Positions 35,604 to 46,486 of a DNA stretch of 64,000 nt are shown in pieces (the stretch's first letter is position 1; each line of letters starts with the position of its first letter). The stretch is taken from positions 2,418,001-2,482,000 of the forward strand of contig NW_004457695.1 of NCBI RefSeq assembly GCF_000203815.1, read 5' to 3'. A model generated the notes under the pieces. The model saw nothing but the letters and a program-made list of their open reading frames with translations, had not been told where the DNA came from and made no database searches. Made by a program: the position numbers and the translations under genes. Source of the stretch: Cavenderia fasciculata. Its lineage: Eukaryota > Evosea > Eumycetozoa > Acytosteliales > Cavenderiaceae.

Positions 35604-38568
35604 ATGAATAAAGAAGTAGCCAAGAAACAGATCTTTGTCAAGAATCTTCCATTTGCATTCTCAAAGGATGAATTAGATACATACTTTTCAGATGTCGGAC
35701 CTATCAAGCGTAGTTTTCTCATCAACAGACCCGGTCAGAACTCATCTACCACTGGAGAGGCTTTCTTGTGGTTTGCTCTCGACGGTCATGCTGAGAAGGC
35801 TGTCACTGAAAAGAACGGCACCATGCTCGGTGGTCGTAAGATTATCGTTCAAATTGCAAAACCAAAGATCGTAGAGAGACCAACCAAAGCAACAACAACA
35901 GCCACTGAAACTAAAAAGGATGGTGAAGAACAAACAACAACAACTGGAGCAGTCGTAGAAGTTAAAAAGGAAGACAAGAAAGCTGCAGCTGCAGCAGCTG
36001 CTAGCTACGTAGTAGAAGTTAAAAAGGAGACGGTTGTTGAAGAAGACCCAAAGGAAAAGAGAAAGAGATTGGCAGAAGAAGAAAAACAGAGAAAGGTAGA
36101 AGCTGAACAAAAGAAAAAGGTTGAGATGGATAACAAGAGAGCTGTCGAAATTGTCATTGTCGTCAAGGACTTTGTCTCGGACAAGAATGCTATTTGCGAC
36201 CTCGTCAAACTTCCAAAGAGTCTTATTGCCAAGACATTCACCATTCCATTCTCCAACGGAGCCGTTCGTATCATCTGTCGTGACGAGCGTGCCTGTTCAT
36301 CACTCCTCTCTGCCTTTGCAAAGACCAAATACAATAACAAAAAGATCATCTGTCAAAGAGAAACTCAATACTTGAAGCATTGTGAAATCATCCTTCGTAA
36401 TCTTTCTGAAAGTGTATGAAACAAACAAATTGTTAATAATAATAATATTATTATTTAATTCGACCAGTTTATTAATTAATTAATTATTTGTTTATTTATA
36501 TTATTTATTTTTAGGTTACAATGCAAAGATTAGAAGAATTATTTTCAGTACATGGTGAAATATTATTAATCAAGATGCCAACTAAATTATCAGCCACTGG
36601 AACACAAGTAAACAAAGGTTTTGCATTCATTTTATATTCGAGCAAGTCAAGTGCCGAAAAGGCATTAAAGGACGTAAACTCTACCGATATCCAAGGTAGA
36701 CCATGTGCCATCGATTGGGCTCTTCCACAATCTGAATACTTGCAAATAGTAAAGAAAAAAGAAGAGGAATTGGCCAAAAAAGATAAGATGCAAGACAGCG
36801 ATGATGAATCAGACGACGAATCAGACGACGACAAACCAAAGGGTACCGTCGATTTTGACAGTGACGAAGAAGATGAAAATAATCAAAAGTTTGGTGATAG
36901 TGATGATGAATCCTCATTCAAGGTTGGTGATTCTAAAATGAATGTCAAGGGATTAAAGAAAATGGATGTTGATAGTGAAGATGAAGAGGATGAAAATTCA
37001 GAAGATGATGATGACGAAGAACAAGATGATGACGAAGACTCTGACAACTCTGACGACTCTGATTCAGATTTGGATTCAGATGAAGAAGAGAAAAGAAAAA
37101 AAGATGAAGAAAAGAAAGAATTGGAAAAGAAAAAACAAAAGAATGGTAATTATTAAATATTTAATAATAATAATAATAATAATATCAAACTCTAATATTA
37201 ATCCCAATTTCTTTTTATTTTTATTTAGTTAAAGAAATTAATGAAGGAAAAACATTATTTATTCGTAATTTATCATTTGATACAAAGGAAGATAGATTGA
37301 GAGAAGAGTTTGAAAAGTTTGGAGCGATTGAATTTATCAAGTTGGTTATGGATCATGCAACCAACCGTTCGACTGGAAAGGCATTTATCAAGTTTACAAA
37401 GAAGGAATATGCATCTGCTGCATTGGATTTTGCTGCCATTCAAACCGTATACGATACAGCTAGCGACAAGAACCTCAAAAAGAAGGATCGTAGAAAGAAG
37501 GATTCACTCGACATGTCTGCACTCTTACAGAGTGGTATTGTCGTTGATGGAAGAAATTTGATTGTCGATGCTGCCGTCGACCACGAAAAGGCTGGCAGTC
37601 TCAAGGACCGTCGTGCTCCAAAGCTCGACAAGCGTAACAAGAATCTTTTGGATATTGGTCGTATCTTGCCCGAGTCGGAGCAAGGTCTCGAATTCACAGA
37701 CAAGGATTGGAAGATGCGTGATTTGGCCGACCAAGAAAACAACCACAAGTTCAAGGTCAATCCAAATTACTTTGTTTCGCCAACTCGTATCTGTATCCGT
37801 AACTTGCCATTAGAGGTTGGAGACAAGCAATTGAGTCGTGCCATCAAGCAGTTGTTGCCCGAGTCCAAAACCAAGGTTGTCTTGCACACCAAGATCGCCG
37901 TCAACAAGGAACGTATCACTGGCAGCGGAAAACCAAGATCGCTTGGATTTGGTTTCGCCGAGTTTACAGACCATCAATCTGCCCTCAAGGTTGTGCACGG
38001 TCTCAACGGCAAGATCGATGCCTTTGGCAAGCCAGACAAGGGACATCGTCTCTTTGCCCAATTCTCCATCGAAGACGCCAGAACCGTCAAAAAGAGAACC
38101 GAATTCCTCCAAAAGATCAAAAAGGTCAATTCGGACAACAAAAAGAAGACGAGAAAATTGATAAAGGAACAACGCGACCGTGATGCTGCCGAAGGCAAGG
38201 AAGTCGACAAGACATTGTCGCGTGGACAAAAGCAAAGAGAAAAGAGAAGAAAGCAACGTGAGAGTGGTGACTATGCCGCCGTCGAACAAGCTCAACTCGC
38301 CAAGGAACACAGAGAATTGCTCAGAAAGAAACGTGAATTAGAAAAAGAAAACAGAGAACCAGTCATTCCACAACACATCATCGAAAAGAAACGTGCCAAA
38401 GAAAATTCAATCAAAACAAATCCAAAGGGTGACACTACAAACTCTTCCTTTGACGACCTCGCTCAAAAATATGTTAAAAGAAATTATGATGACTTTAGTA
38501 AATCTGAACAATCTCAATCTTTACCATCAATTAAAAGAGATACAAAGAAAAAGAGATGGTATGAATAA
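35604..38568 (+). CDS. RBM28/Nop4-like nucleolar RNA-binding protein
   Basis: Exons 35604-36413, 36515-37145 and 37229-38568 join in frame to about 926 residues. Four RRM-type domains are visible. RRM1 begins KQIFVKNLPFAFSKDEL (about residues 8-85). RRM2 has IILRNLSESVTMQRLEELF, reading across the first splice. RRM3 has KTLFIRNLSFDTKEDRLREEF. RRM4 has TRICIRNLPLEVGDKQL. Between RRM1 and RRM2 lies a Lys/Glu/Ala-rich stretch, and between RRM2 and RRM3 a long acidic Asp/Glu/Ser region. The C-terminus is strongly basic. This order matches yeast Nop4 and animal RBM28, needed for large ribosomal subunit assembly in the nucleolus. Gene intact; start chosen at the first ATG after an AGAAG-rich leader. 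Confidence 0.9.
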
Positions 38569-38800
38569 ATTAAAATTAAAATTAAATAATAAATATTATA
38601 AATATATAAACAAACCAAACAATCAAACAATCAAATATACAAAAGAAGAATCACAAGACAAGAAAGATATTACAAATTAAACTATTAATTTTTTTTTTAT
38701 TCTACTGAGGATACTCATGATTCCATGCAAGTCAATGACTGATGAATTGGTTGGTGAGTATGATTGTTAATCAATCAATCAATTGTTAATCTACCACCAT

Positions 38801-39094
38801 CTATCCTCCATTATAACCACCACCGTTGCCCCTTCCATAATTGTAACCACTTCCACCACCAAAGTTGTTTCTTCCCTGGCCAAAGCCTCCACCACCACAA
38901 TATGCTGAATGGTTGATTGATAGTTCACTTGGTGATCCATTGGAACTTACTAGGTTGTCTTGGGAATTTGATTGGCTTTGGTTGATCCTGGAATAAGATT
39001 TGAAAGATTCTCTTCAAAGAAAAAAAGAAAAAAAAAAGAAAATAATTAATAAATGGAATATAAAAATAATATGTAAATACTTACTAAATAACAT
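38801..39094 (-). CDS. Small glycine-rich protein with a 10-nt first exon
   Basis: A 72-residue protein is obtained by joining 39085-39094 (ATG TTA TTT A, GTAAGT donor) to 38801-39009 after an intron with T-rich 3' end. It reads MLFKSFKSYSRINQSQSN, a Ser/Asn stretch, then a glycine-rich tail containing AYCGGGGFGQGRNNFGGG and YNYGRGNGGGYNGG and a stop. The layout recalls the many small glycine-rich developmental proteins of dictyostelids, or the tail of an RGG-type RNA-binding protein. It is too short for an ordinary frame search. The acceptor uses the second AG of GAAGAG, the only one that keeps frame, which lowers certainty. Confidence 0.5.
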
Positions 39095-39477
39095 TGTTAA
39101 AAATAAAAAGATAACTGTTAATGTTAGGTATGATAATTGAATAATTTTTAAAGATAATTGGATAATTGTTTAATGATTATAATACAACATAGTTTACAAA
39201 TATTTATAGTCACTTGTTGATTAAATATTTTAAAAAATCCTTCTAAAAATCCATAACCCCTTTTGATGTTTCTAGTTTTAGAAATGAATAGTTACTAATT
39301 TAAAATACCAAAAAGAATTAAAAAAGGTAGTGTTAGAAAATGATTGGAATGGATAGTGTTGAAATCGTAGTTTGTGTAGAATGGTTATTTTTTGTACATA
39401 AATAATAATCGATAGATTGCTTTGTGTTTATTAAGTTGGCCAAACATATTGGCCACGTTGCAAGGGTGATATCGTGT

Positions 39478-41145
39478 TTATTGAGGTAAAGCACCATTAA
39501 AGTTGGCTAAACAGATCAGCCATGTGGCCAATGTGGCTACACATTTATCCATTTCTACTGAATCCAGTTTGTCGACACCATCTCCTTCAGAGTGATGATA
39601 CCAAAAATATTGAGTCATGTTTGTAAGCAATGAACCACCTGGAACACCAGCAGCCACAAGTGGATAGTTGTCAGTACCAGCTTCACCAACTGAAACTTGA
39701 TCACTTCCAACACCCTTTAATACTTCGCCTAAATCAGACAATGCCTTGATTGTATTGTCTGATGCACCTTGCACACCGATTCCATAGGGTTGTGTAACAC
39801 CTCCATCAGTCTCGATTGAAAAAAATGTTTCATTTGCATGTAATAGTGCATAATTGGCACCTCCAGCTGCTCCATTCTCTTCATTGGTCCAGGCAACCAC
39901 TCTAATAGTACGACGTGGTACGATACCCAATGCTTTGATGAGTCTGACTGCTTCCCATGCCACCATGACACCTCCTCCATCGTCCATTGCTCCTTGACCA
40001 ACATCCCATGAATCAATGTGACCGCCAACCACGACAACCTCGTCTGGTAGATCGGATCCAATGACATCACCCATCACATTGTGTGAAACGGCCTTGTCTG
40101 GGAGTGTTTGTGCTTCCATATACAAATTAACGACAATTGTCTGATTAAGATTCTGTAGTCCTTGCATTAAATCGGCATCTTCCAATGTAACGGCGGCTGC
40201 TGGGATGGTAGTGGTTGCCGTTCCACCAGTATGTGGATTACCCAACGAATAAGGTGCAATCGAGCGCACCAAACAAGCAATAGCACCAGCCTTGGCGGCA
40301 GCAGTTGGTCCATTTACTCTATATTGTACCGTTGTTCCATAGTCTGTAAATACAACGTTAAATAGTACAATCTTTCCAACTGCCAACGCTGAATTATTTG
40401 TCAAATCATCAAAACTTGTTACAACTAATACTTCTCCTGTTATTCCCTAAAGTTAAAATAATATAATATGTTAGAACAATGTAGATGTACATGTGATCGA
40501 CTCTACTTACATCTTGACTAGTAGTATTGATTGAACCACCTAAACCAAGGATATTTAACTTTTTAAAGTATGGTGATTGAATGGAAGCATATTCATTGCC
40601 TCTGACCCAATGTGTCACATTGACAGGTTCTTTGTGTACATTGGCAAGTCCATCAGTGATCATCTCTTGTTCCACCCAATTGATTGCATTTTCGAGTGCA
40701 GTCGATCCAGACAATCTATTACCAAACAATGCACACATGGTAGCAATTCTAGAATACGCCAATGTACCCTTCATCGTTGCATCGATAATATCCTTTGAAT
40801 AACTCTCGCATTTGTATGAAAGATTATCTGTTTTGTTTCTATGTGACAATATAACTACTGGAATGACAATAGTAGCAACCAACAATAAAACTACTACAAT
40901 CAATAATGTGTAACATCTCCAATTTGATTTCCATTTCTTCTTTCTAAACAAAAAAAAAAGAGACAAACAGATTAGCACTTTGATATACTTAGATAGATAG
41001 GGTTATCTATTAATATATATTTATATACATACGCTCTCTCAAAAAGAGATTCAGAGTGTTTATTTGGATTAATATGTTGAGGTAAAAGAAGATTATGTTC
41101 GATTTCTTGTTCACCAAGAATAGAGTATTTAACTGAATCTATCAT
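39478..41145 (-). CDS. Membrane-anchored carboxypeptidase Q-like M28 peptidase
   Basis: A di-zinc metallopeptidase of the M28 family. Exons 41033-41145, 40511-40943 and 39478-40446 join in frame to 504 residues. A cytosolic N-terminus with basic KKKWKSNWR precedes one transmembrane helix (about residues 48-70), so it is a type II membrane protein, unlike the secreted mammalian enzyme. A PA-like region (EVLVVTSFDDL, TVQYRVNGPTAAAKAGA) follows. Zinc-site blocks are GGHIDSWDVGQGAMDDGGG (His, Asp), TNEENG (Glu pair), ETDGG (Asp) and YHHSEGD (His), all present. The closest family I recognise is carboxypeptidase Q (PGCP) rather than glutamate carboxypeptidase II, because of the PA sequence and length. 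Substrates are probably dipeptides. Confidence 0.92.
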
Positions 41146-41459
41146 AATTCTATTGTATATATGTATGTACTAGTACAATCTCTCCTTCTTCTTCTCCCTC
41201 TGATCTAATCTTTGAATTAAAGATAAATAACTTTGTTGTCTTTGTTGGGTCGGTTGAAAGAATAATAAATAATAAATTAAAAATAATAAGAAGAATTTTA
41301 AGATGTTTCTGTTTTGATCAACGGACAATCTTCAAACAGATTTTTTTGTTTAGATATCCCGAATGTTGTCGATTTTATATATATATACAATTAATTAAGA
41401 TTTATTCTATTCTAGAGATCTATGACTACGGGGACCACAAAAAAAGAGGGAAGTTTAGT

Positions 41460-42177
41460 TTAAGCACCTTCCTTTGAATCCTTTTCTTTGGATGGTGTAT
41501 CCTTTTCTTTTCCATCCTTTTCTTTTCCGTCCTTTTCCTTTCCATCCTTTTCCTTTTCAGATTTGTCCTTGTCTGCAGTCTCTTTTCCTCCTCCTCCTCC
41601 TCCTCCTCCTTTGCCTTTGGCAGCATCTTTACTAGTAGATGTTGATGGTGCTGGTGCAGCAACGGTTTGAGCTGATTGAGGAATAGTTTCTGCAAAGTAT
41701 TCTGGTTTTCTAATGTTGAATCCATAGTCTTTCAAACCTTGAGAGAGATCATCCATTGTCAGTACCAACGACTTTTCCTTCTTTACCTTTTCACGTGTAG
41801 GTGCTTGTTGTCTAATCTTACAGTACTGCAAACTATCATCTGCAACACTTGATATAAACTTTTGAGTTGCCAATGATATCAATCTCTTTCTACAAATCAA
41901 AAGTAAAGATATATATTAATCTCTTTTCTCTATCTCTATCTCTCTCTCTCTCTCTATATAATTCATTCCATACATTCTAATATCGTTACATTCAAAACCT
42001 GTTCTCTGTAAATAATAAGTTATCACTTCATCTGGTATCTACAACAATCAAGAGTATGAACAACAAACATATGATTAGTTTTTCTCTCTACTAATCAACA
42101 TTGAACAAACCTACAGTTGGTACATAATCTTCCAATGAATTGATGAATTCATCATAATCTACTTGATCTAAATCCAT
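41460..42177 (-). CDS. taf10: TFIID/SAGA subunit TAF10
   Basis: A histone-fold subunit shared by TFIID and SAGA, acting in RNA polymerase II transcription. Exons 42115-42177, 41974-42038 and 41460-41889 join in frame to 185 residues. Family blocks fall across the splices: DEFINSLEDYVPTIPDEVITYY, then RTGFECNDIRIKRLISL, then ATQKFISSVADDSLQYC, then LVLTMDDLSQGLKDYGFNI and KPEYF. These match the TAF10 histone fold from start to end. The C-terminal 60 residues are an added tail: a poly-Gly run of eight and repeats of EKDGK. In animal TAF10 the extra low-complexity part is at the N-terminus, so the tail is a lineage feature. Confidence 0.93.
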
Positions 42178-42399
42178 AATACTATATATCTAGACAAAGT
42201 AATGTATTTAATGTGAGACTTTAGTCACAACTATAGTGAATGAAGATTGAAACAAACAAGATTCGAACCCAAAAAAAATATATTAATAATTTTTTTTTTT
42301 TTATTTGGTGTCTCGTGGGATGATGATATAGAGAATGATATCTATTTAAATTGACTATACAGACTCTATACTTATACAAGAACAGAGATGCTCATTGTC

Positions 42400-42720
42400 A
42401 TGCATGTGATGGTCTATTCGGCGATGATGGTCCTAAGGGAGGCAATGGCAAAGATGGTTGGGGGAGATCGGATCACCCTGCTTCGTACCTCGTTTGATTT
42501 CAAACGGTTCAGACAGTACGTTGTTGACGATGGCGCGGACCATAGAGCCGCTCAAGAGGAAAAGGGATAGGTTGACCATGACTGAAGGTATGCCAATATG
42601 GATTAGCGTATCTCTAATTGCCTCATTGGATATCGAGTCAAAGGCCTTGTGGAAATCGTTTAGGGTAATAAACCCTGATTGTCTGGTGCGATTGTTATAG
42701 TCGATCACTTCTAGTCACAG
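42400..42720 (-). mobile_element. Decayed reverse-transcriptase fragment of a non-LTR retrotransposon
   Basis: On the minus strand from about 42720, a frame reads GFITLNDFHKAFDSISNEAI, IHIGIPSVMVNLSLF and then FEIKRGTKQGDPIS. These are conserved palm blocks of LINE-type reverse transcriptases (the catalytic Asp of motif A in NDFHKAFDSI, and the KRGTKQGDPIS block). After QGDPIS the sense frame shifts by one base at the G5 run near 42461-42465: the other frame continues PTIFAIASLRTIIA. No motif C (YADD), endonuclease domain or poly(A) tail is seen. It is a broken scrap of about 320 bp. Dictyostelid TRE elements are the natural candidates, but the family is not proven. Confidence 0.75.
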
Positions 42721-43189
42721 ATTTGTATGCATTGCTGTGCAACTTACCAACACATTCAAAGTTCAAGTATGTATAATGGTTAAAAAAGAGACTAAATACT
42801 GATCACTACCCAAAGAATTGGATGATGATCTCAATTCAAATCTTTCCAATGATTTAGAGTGACATCCTGGATAGCAATCGAGATCAACTATACAGGGATT
42901 GAAGAAAATCACCCCTGCTACTTATAACCTTTCAATTTAATTTTTATCGAGTTAACTCGTGAGTATCTCTTTTCTTCTAGCATTTGCCCTGAGAGAACAA
43001 GTTTCGTTCGTCTCTGTATGGTCGCAGATTAATCAAGTATGCAAATTGGCGCTCGTGTACTGTGGTTTGTAAATTTTGGGTCTCGGTCCAAGACCAACTT
43101 TTTTGGTACGCCATGCATGGTCTTGCCTGACAGGGTGCCATTTTCAAAGGTACCGAAAGAGCTCAGAAGAATACCTGGAACGAGACCAA

Positions 43190-43263
43190 TCAGACTTTAA
43201 TCAACCGCACCAAATGTTGTTGATGAATTAATCGAATCTTTTGTATGGTTGATTAAAGTCTGA
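43190..43263. repeat. 17-bp perfect inverted repeat
   Basis: TCAGACTTTAATCAACC (43190-43206) pairs exactly with GGTTGATTAAAGTCTGA (43247-43263) around a 40-nt loop. It lies in a gene-free, relatively GC-rich 1.1-kb gap (42300-43450) that also holds the reverse-transcriptase scrap and a CGAGTTAACTCG palindrome near 42949. It may be another piece of mobile DNA. Confidence 0.6.
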
Positions 43264-43452
43264 ATGAATCGGTCACTTGCCTTTGTTTATTAACTTTGAT
43301 TAACAAACCGTATGTATATTCAAATATAAATAATAATGATTTCCCCAACACATTAATTTTCCTTTCTTTTTTTTTAGTTTCCAAGCATCATGATTAATTT
43401 GTTGGAATTAAATATTTATTTGTTTAAATATTTATTTATTATATTTATTTAT

Positions 43453-44706
43453 TTATTGATCACTACGTTGATCAGCAATCTTTAGAGAGGAAATGTTTGA
43501 AACGGCGTCATCGATCTTGTCACTGTCTGGCTTTTCGAAAATCTCTTCAAATGTCTTTGGAATCTCTGCAATCATGTCCAATGTGATGGTGGATCTACGA
43601 TTCTTTTCAAAGGCATTGTATGCACAACGACGAACAAATGTACAACCGGCAAATGATGCCAATAAAGTACTTGAATAATTATTATTTACATTGTTGTTGG
43701 TGGTGGTGGTGATAGTATTGTTAATAGACGACGAGGAAGAGGAGGAATGAGAGTTATTTTTTTCATATAAACAAGCCCAAGCGTACATTGTACCAATAGC
43801 ACCTGCTAAAAGGTCACCTTGTCCACCACATCTTCTTGGCATTCCATCACTCGAGCATACAACTGTTTGTTTTCCATTGGTAATTATATCTTCTTTTCCT
43901 TTTTGAATAATTGTTACATTTCCTAAACTAAAAAAAGGAATAAAAAGATTAATTAATTTGTTATTGTTTGTTTGTTTGTTTGTTTGTTTGTTTGTTTGTT
44001 AGTTTGTTTGTTTGTTTGTTTGTTTGTTTGTTTGTTTGTTATTAACATACTATTCTGATAGTTTCTCTGCAGATAGAGTAGATGATGATTCAATATTCAA
44101 TTTTGATTTGACAGTATCTGACAAACCCTTAAATTCCATGACATTGGGTGTGAGAATAACCTTTTGATTATTTTTAATTATATCAAGATCATTGCAAATT
44201 AATCTAAGTGCGTCCTATTTGTTGTACAACAAATGGAAAATAATTGATTGATTAATAAAGGTAATATATAGTTGATTGAGTCGTATACATACACCATCTA
44301 AAACCATTGGTAAATCGATATCTCTGGCAGCTTTGATGACTTGAGTGGCACAACTCCAAGCACTAGCAGATCTACCCAATCCAGGACCAATGATCAATAC
44401 ATGTATACTGAGCAACCATGGGATAATATCTGATGGGTCGTATGATTCGAGTGGATGAACAATCAACTCTGGACATAATGTTTTGATGGCAGTGGCAGTA
44501 CCACCCTCTGTTGGAGCAAAGATGTGACATATATCAGATCCAATTCGAAGTGAACTGATACCAGAAAAGTATGGTGCTCCTGTATACTCCTTGCTGCCTC
44601 CCATGATGGCTATTCTACCAGCTTGTCCTTTATGCATCGATGTGCATAGTGTTGGTATATATTTGGTGAAACTTTCAATTAAATGTATTGCTGTTGAACT
44701 GTTCAT
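43453..44706 (-). CDS. ATP- or ADP-dependent NAD(P)H-hydrate dehydratase
   Basis: Repairs damaged NADH and NADPH hydrates to the normal cofactors. Exons 44293-44706, 44051-44214 and 43453-43927 join in frame to 350 residues. Family blocks: GQAGRIAIMGGSKEYTGAPY near the start, IIGPGLGRS, LVLDGDALRLI across the first splice, VILTPNVMEF, and CGGQGDLLAGAIGTMYAW holding the nucleotide-binding GGQGDLLAG motif. An Asn/Ser/Thr insertion of about 30 residues, typical of this genome, follows WACLYEKN without breaking the fold. No targeting peptide is obvious. The second intron holds a long TTTG microsatellite. Confidence 0.94.
43965..44040. repeat. TTTG microsatellite inside an intron
   Basis: About nineteen copies of TTTG, with one substitution (TTAG) near the middle, fill most of the second intron of the NAD(P)H-hydrate dehydratase gene. 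Confidence 0.9.
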
Positions 44707-45327
44707 TCTGGATATCTATCTATCTAATCTATCTACTATAACTCTTTTACTATTACTTGATCATTGCCTTGTTAACAACAATGAAGTTGGGCTGAATCGA
44801 TTTCTTTCAATTTTTAAAAAAAAGGAGGGAAATCAAACCAACTCTGCATCAATCTTGCCGTTACACCCCTTCATCTATTTTCACACACTGTCACTGATTT
44901 CCTAAGTCTCCTTTTACCCATTGTCCATTCCATTTAGTCAATTGGATATTTAATATTAAAATATCATATATATATCAATTTATAAATATATAATATTATT
45001 TTATTTTTATTGTCCTTTATCATAGTTGCATAGTTTATGTGATGATTATAATCATCATATAATATGGATGGGACGAATAAATATCGTGATATGATAATAG
45101 CTAATTAGATTTAGATTAGATTTGGTTCACAGTGACACGACATCCACACCCCCTTTAATTTAGGTTATTAAGTTTGTTTGGCCTGGGGGACACAAACAAC
45201 CGACTCGCATCATTTTTGATTCGACTTTTACAGAAGTTATTAACTATTATTTTCGAAAAGAGAATTATATTAATTTATAAATATCTATAATATATTTATA
45301 CAACCAAACCATAGTTATAATAGAAGA
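44707..45327. other. Shared upstream region of two divergent genes
   Basis: About 620 bp separates the start of the hydrate dehydratase gene (minus) from the Vma12-like gene (plus). It is AT-rich, with GATT and TATA-like runs near 44945-45000 and ATAATCATCATATAAT near 45046. No gene or RNA is recognisable; both promoters should lie here. Confidence 0.4.
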
Positions 45328-46179
45328 ATGGATATAGAATTCAAATTTACACCTGTATTAAAGAGTGCAGTTGATAGAGTCATCATTCATAGTCAAACAT
45401 TGGGTATTGACAAGGAGCAATTAGCGCTACTCGAAAGTTTCATAAAGCATTCAAAACCGGGCATACCATATGCTCTCATTAAACAAATATCAACATACTT
45501 GAAACAAATATACAATACAACAACTAATAATACTACCGAGAATGAAAAGAAACAAGACAACAACAACAATCCACCATGTTATTTACAAGATTTATTAAAA
45601 GGTTCAACTGTTTACATTCAACCTAAACCAATTGTTCAAGTATGTTATCGTAGCTTATTAATTGTATTCTTGAATGAGGAACTAATTAGATCTATTGTCT
45701 ATTTATTTATATAGGAATCAGCAGAGATAACAGCAAAGAGAATATACTTACAAAACAAATTAGAGAATCAAAGATATGATAAGATGACAAAGAATGTTGG
45801 TGTAAAGCAAGAAGAGGATCCAATGGAGTTGGGTGATTTCCGTTCGCAATTGTCGATCGGTGTCAATATATTGGTCACCTTTTTCACATTGTTGGCATGT
45901 GGTCTGTTTGTTGGTGGCAAGTATTGGGACAGTTATCTCATTGGTCTTGCTTTTGGACTTGGATGTGGCATTGCTGGTGTCGCTGTTGAAACATGGCTCT
46001 ACGTTATCAAATCCACTGAATCACAAATGAAAAAGACAAAGGATGACAAACTAGACGCTAGAAAGAAGTTTATCGAAATTAGAAAGATAACAAGAGAGAT
46101 TAAGAAATCAAATGAGAAACCTTTATTAACTGCTGCTGCCGATTCGCCGTTGGATGAGCACGCCATTGCATTCTCCTAA
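45328..46179 (+). CDS. V-ATPase assembly factor, Vma12/TMEM199-like
   Basis: An ER membrane protein needed to assemble the V0 sector of the vacuolar proton pump. Exons 45328-45639 and 45715-46179, joined through a 75-nt intron (GTATGT...TATAG), give 258 residues. The cytosolic N-terminal part includes an Asn/Thr insertion and CYLQDLLKGSTVYI, then ERIYLQ-like RIYLQNKLENQRYDKMT, typical of the family. Two close hydrophobic helices follow (LSIGVNILVTFFTLLACGLFV and YLIGLAFGLGCGIAGVAVETW) and a basic C-terminal tail. The tail ends with SPLDEHAIAFS; I see no dilysine ER-retrieval signal. With vatC at 8.1 kb this is the second V-ATPase-related gene in the window. Confidence 0.85.
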
Positions 46180-46486
46180 ACTAAACAAACAAACAAAAGT
46201 AAGGGAGGTTTAAATAATATTAAATATTAAATATTATTAATAATAAATAATTTATTCTCAAATAAGAATAATAATTTAGAATATATATGTCATTTATATA
46301 TACATAGTTCTAAATTATGCATTATTTATATTTATTATTTATTATTTATATTTATTTTATGGATTGAAGAAAACTCCAAAGTCTCAAAAGAAATGAAAAT
46401 AAGTTTTGATATTGTCCTATTCATTTTATTACTCTCGATCGAAGGTGATAAATAATATATACTACTACAAACATACATACAATATA
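46180..46486. other. Promoter-length gap before the DDX46 gene
   Basis: About 300 bp, almost entirely A/T with ATTTATTT and TTAAATATT words. It contains an imperfect inverted pair (AATTTAGAATATATATGTCATTTATATATACATAGTTCTAAATT, near 46273-46317): TTTAGAA pairs with TTCTAAA and TATATATG with CATAGT-type sequence only loosely. Nothing else is visible. Confidence 0.3.

Noticed and set aside
42260-42270. tRNA gene on the minus strand suggested by GGGTTCGAATC
   Set aside because: Only the B-box word is present; no A box, acceptor stem or cloverleaf can be drawn from the adjacent T-rich DNA.
42388-42570. Plus-strand frame over the retroelement scrap
   Set aside because: It is the shadow of the minus-strand reverse-transcriptase sequence.
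43965-44041. CRISPR-like or other spaced array at the TTTG tract
   Set aside because: It is a plain microsatellite without spacers, within an intron of a eukaryotic gene.
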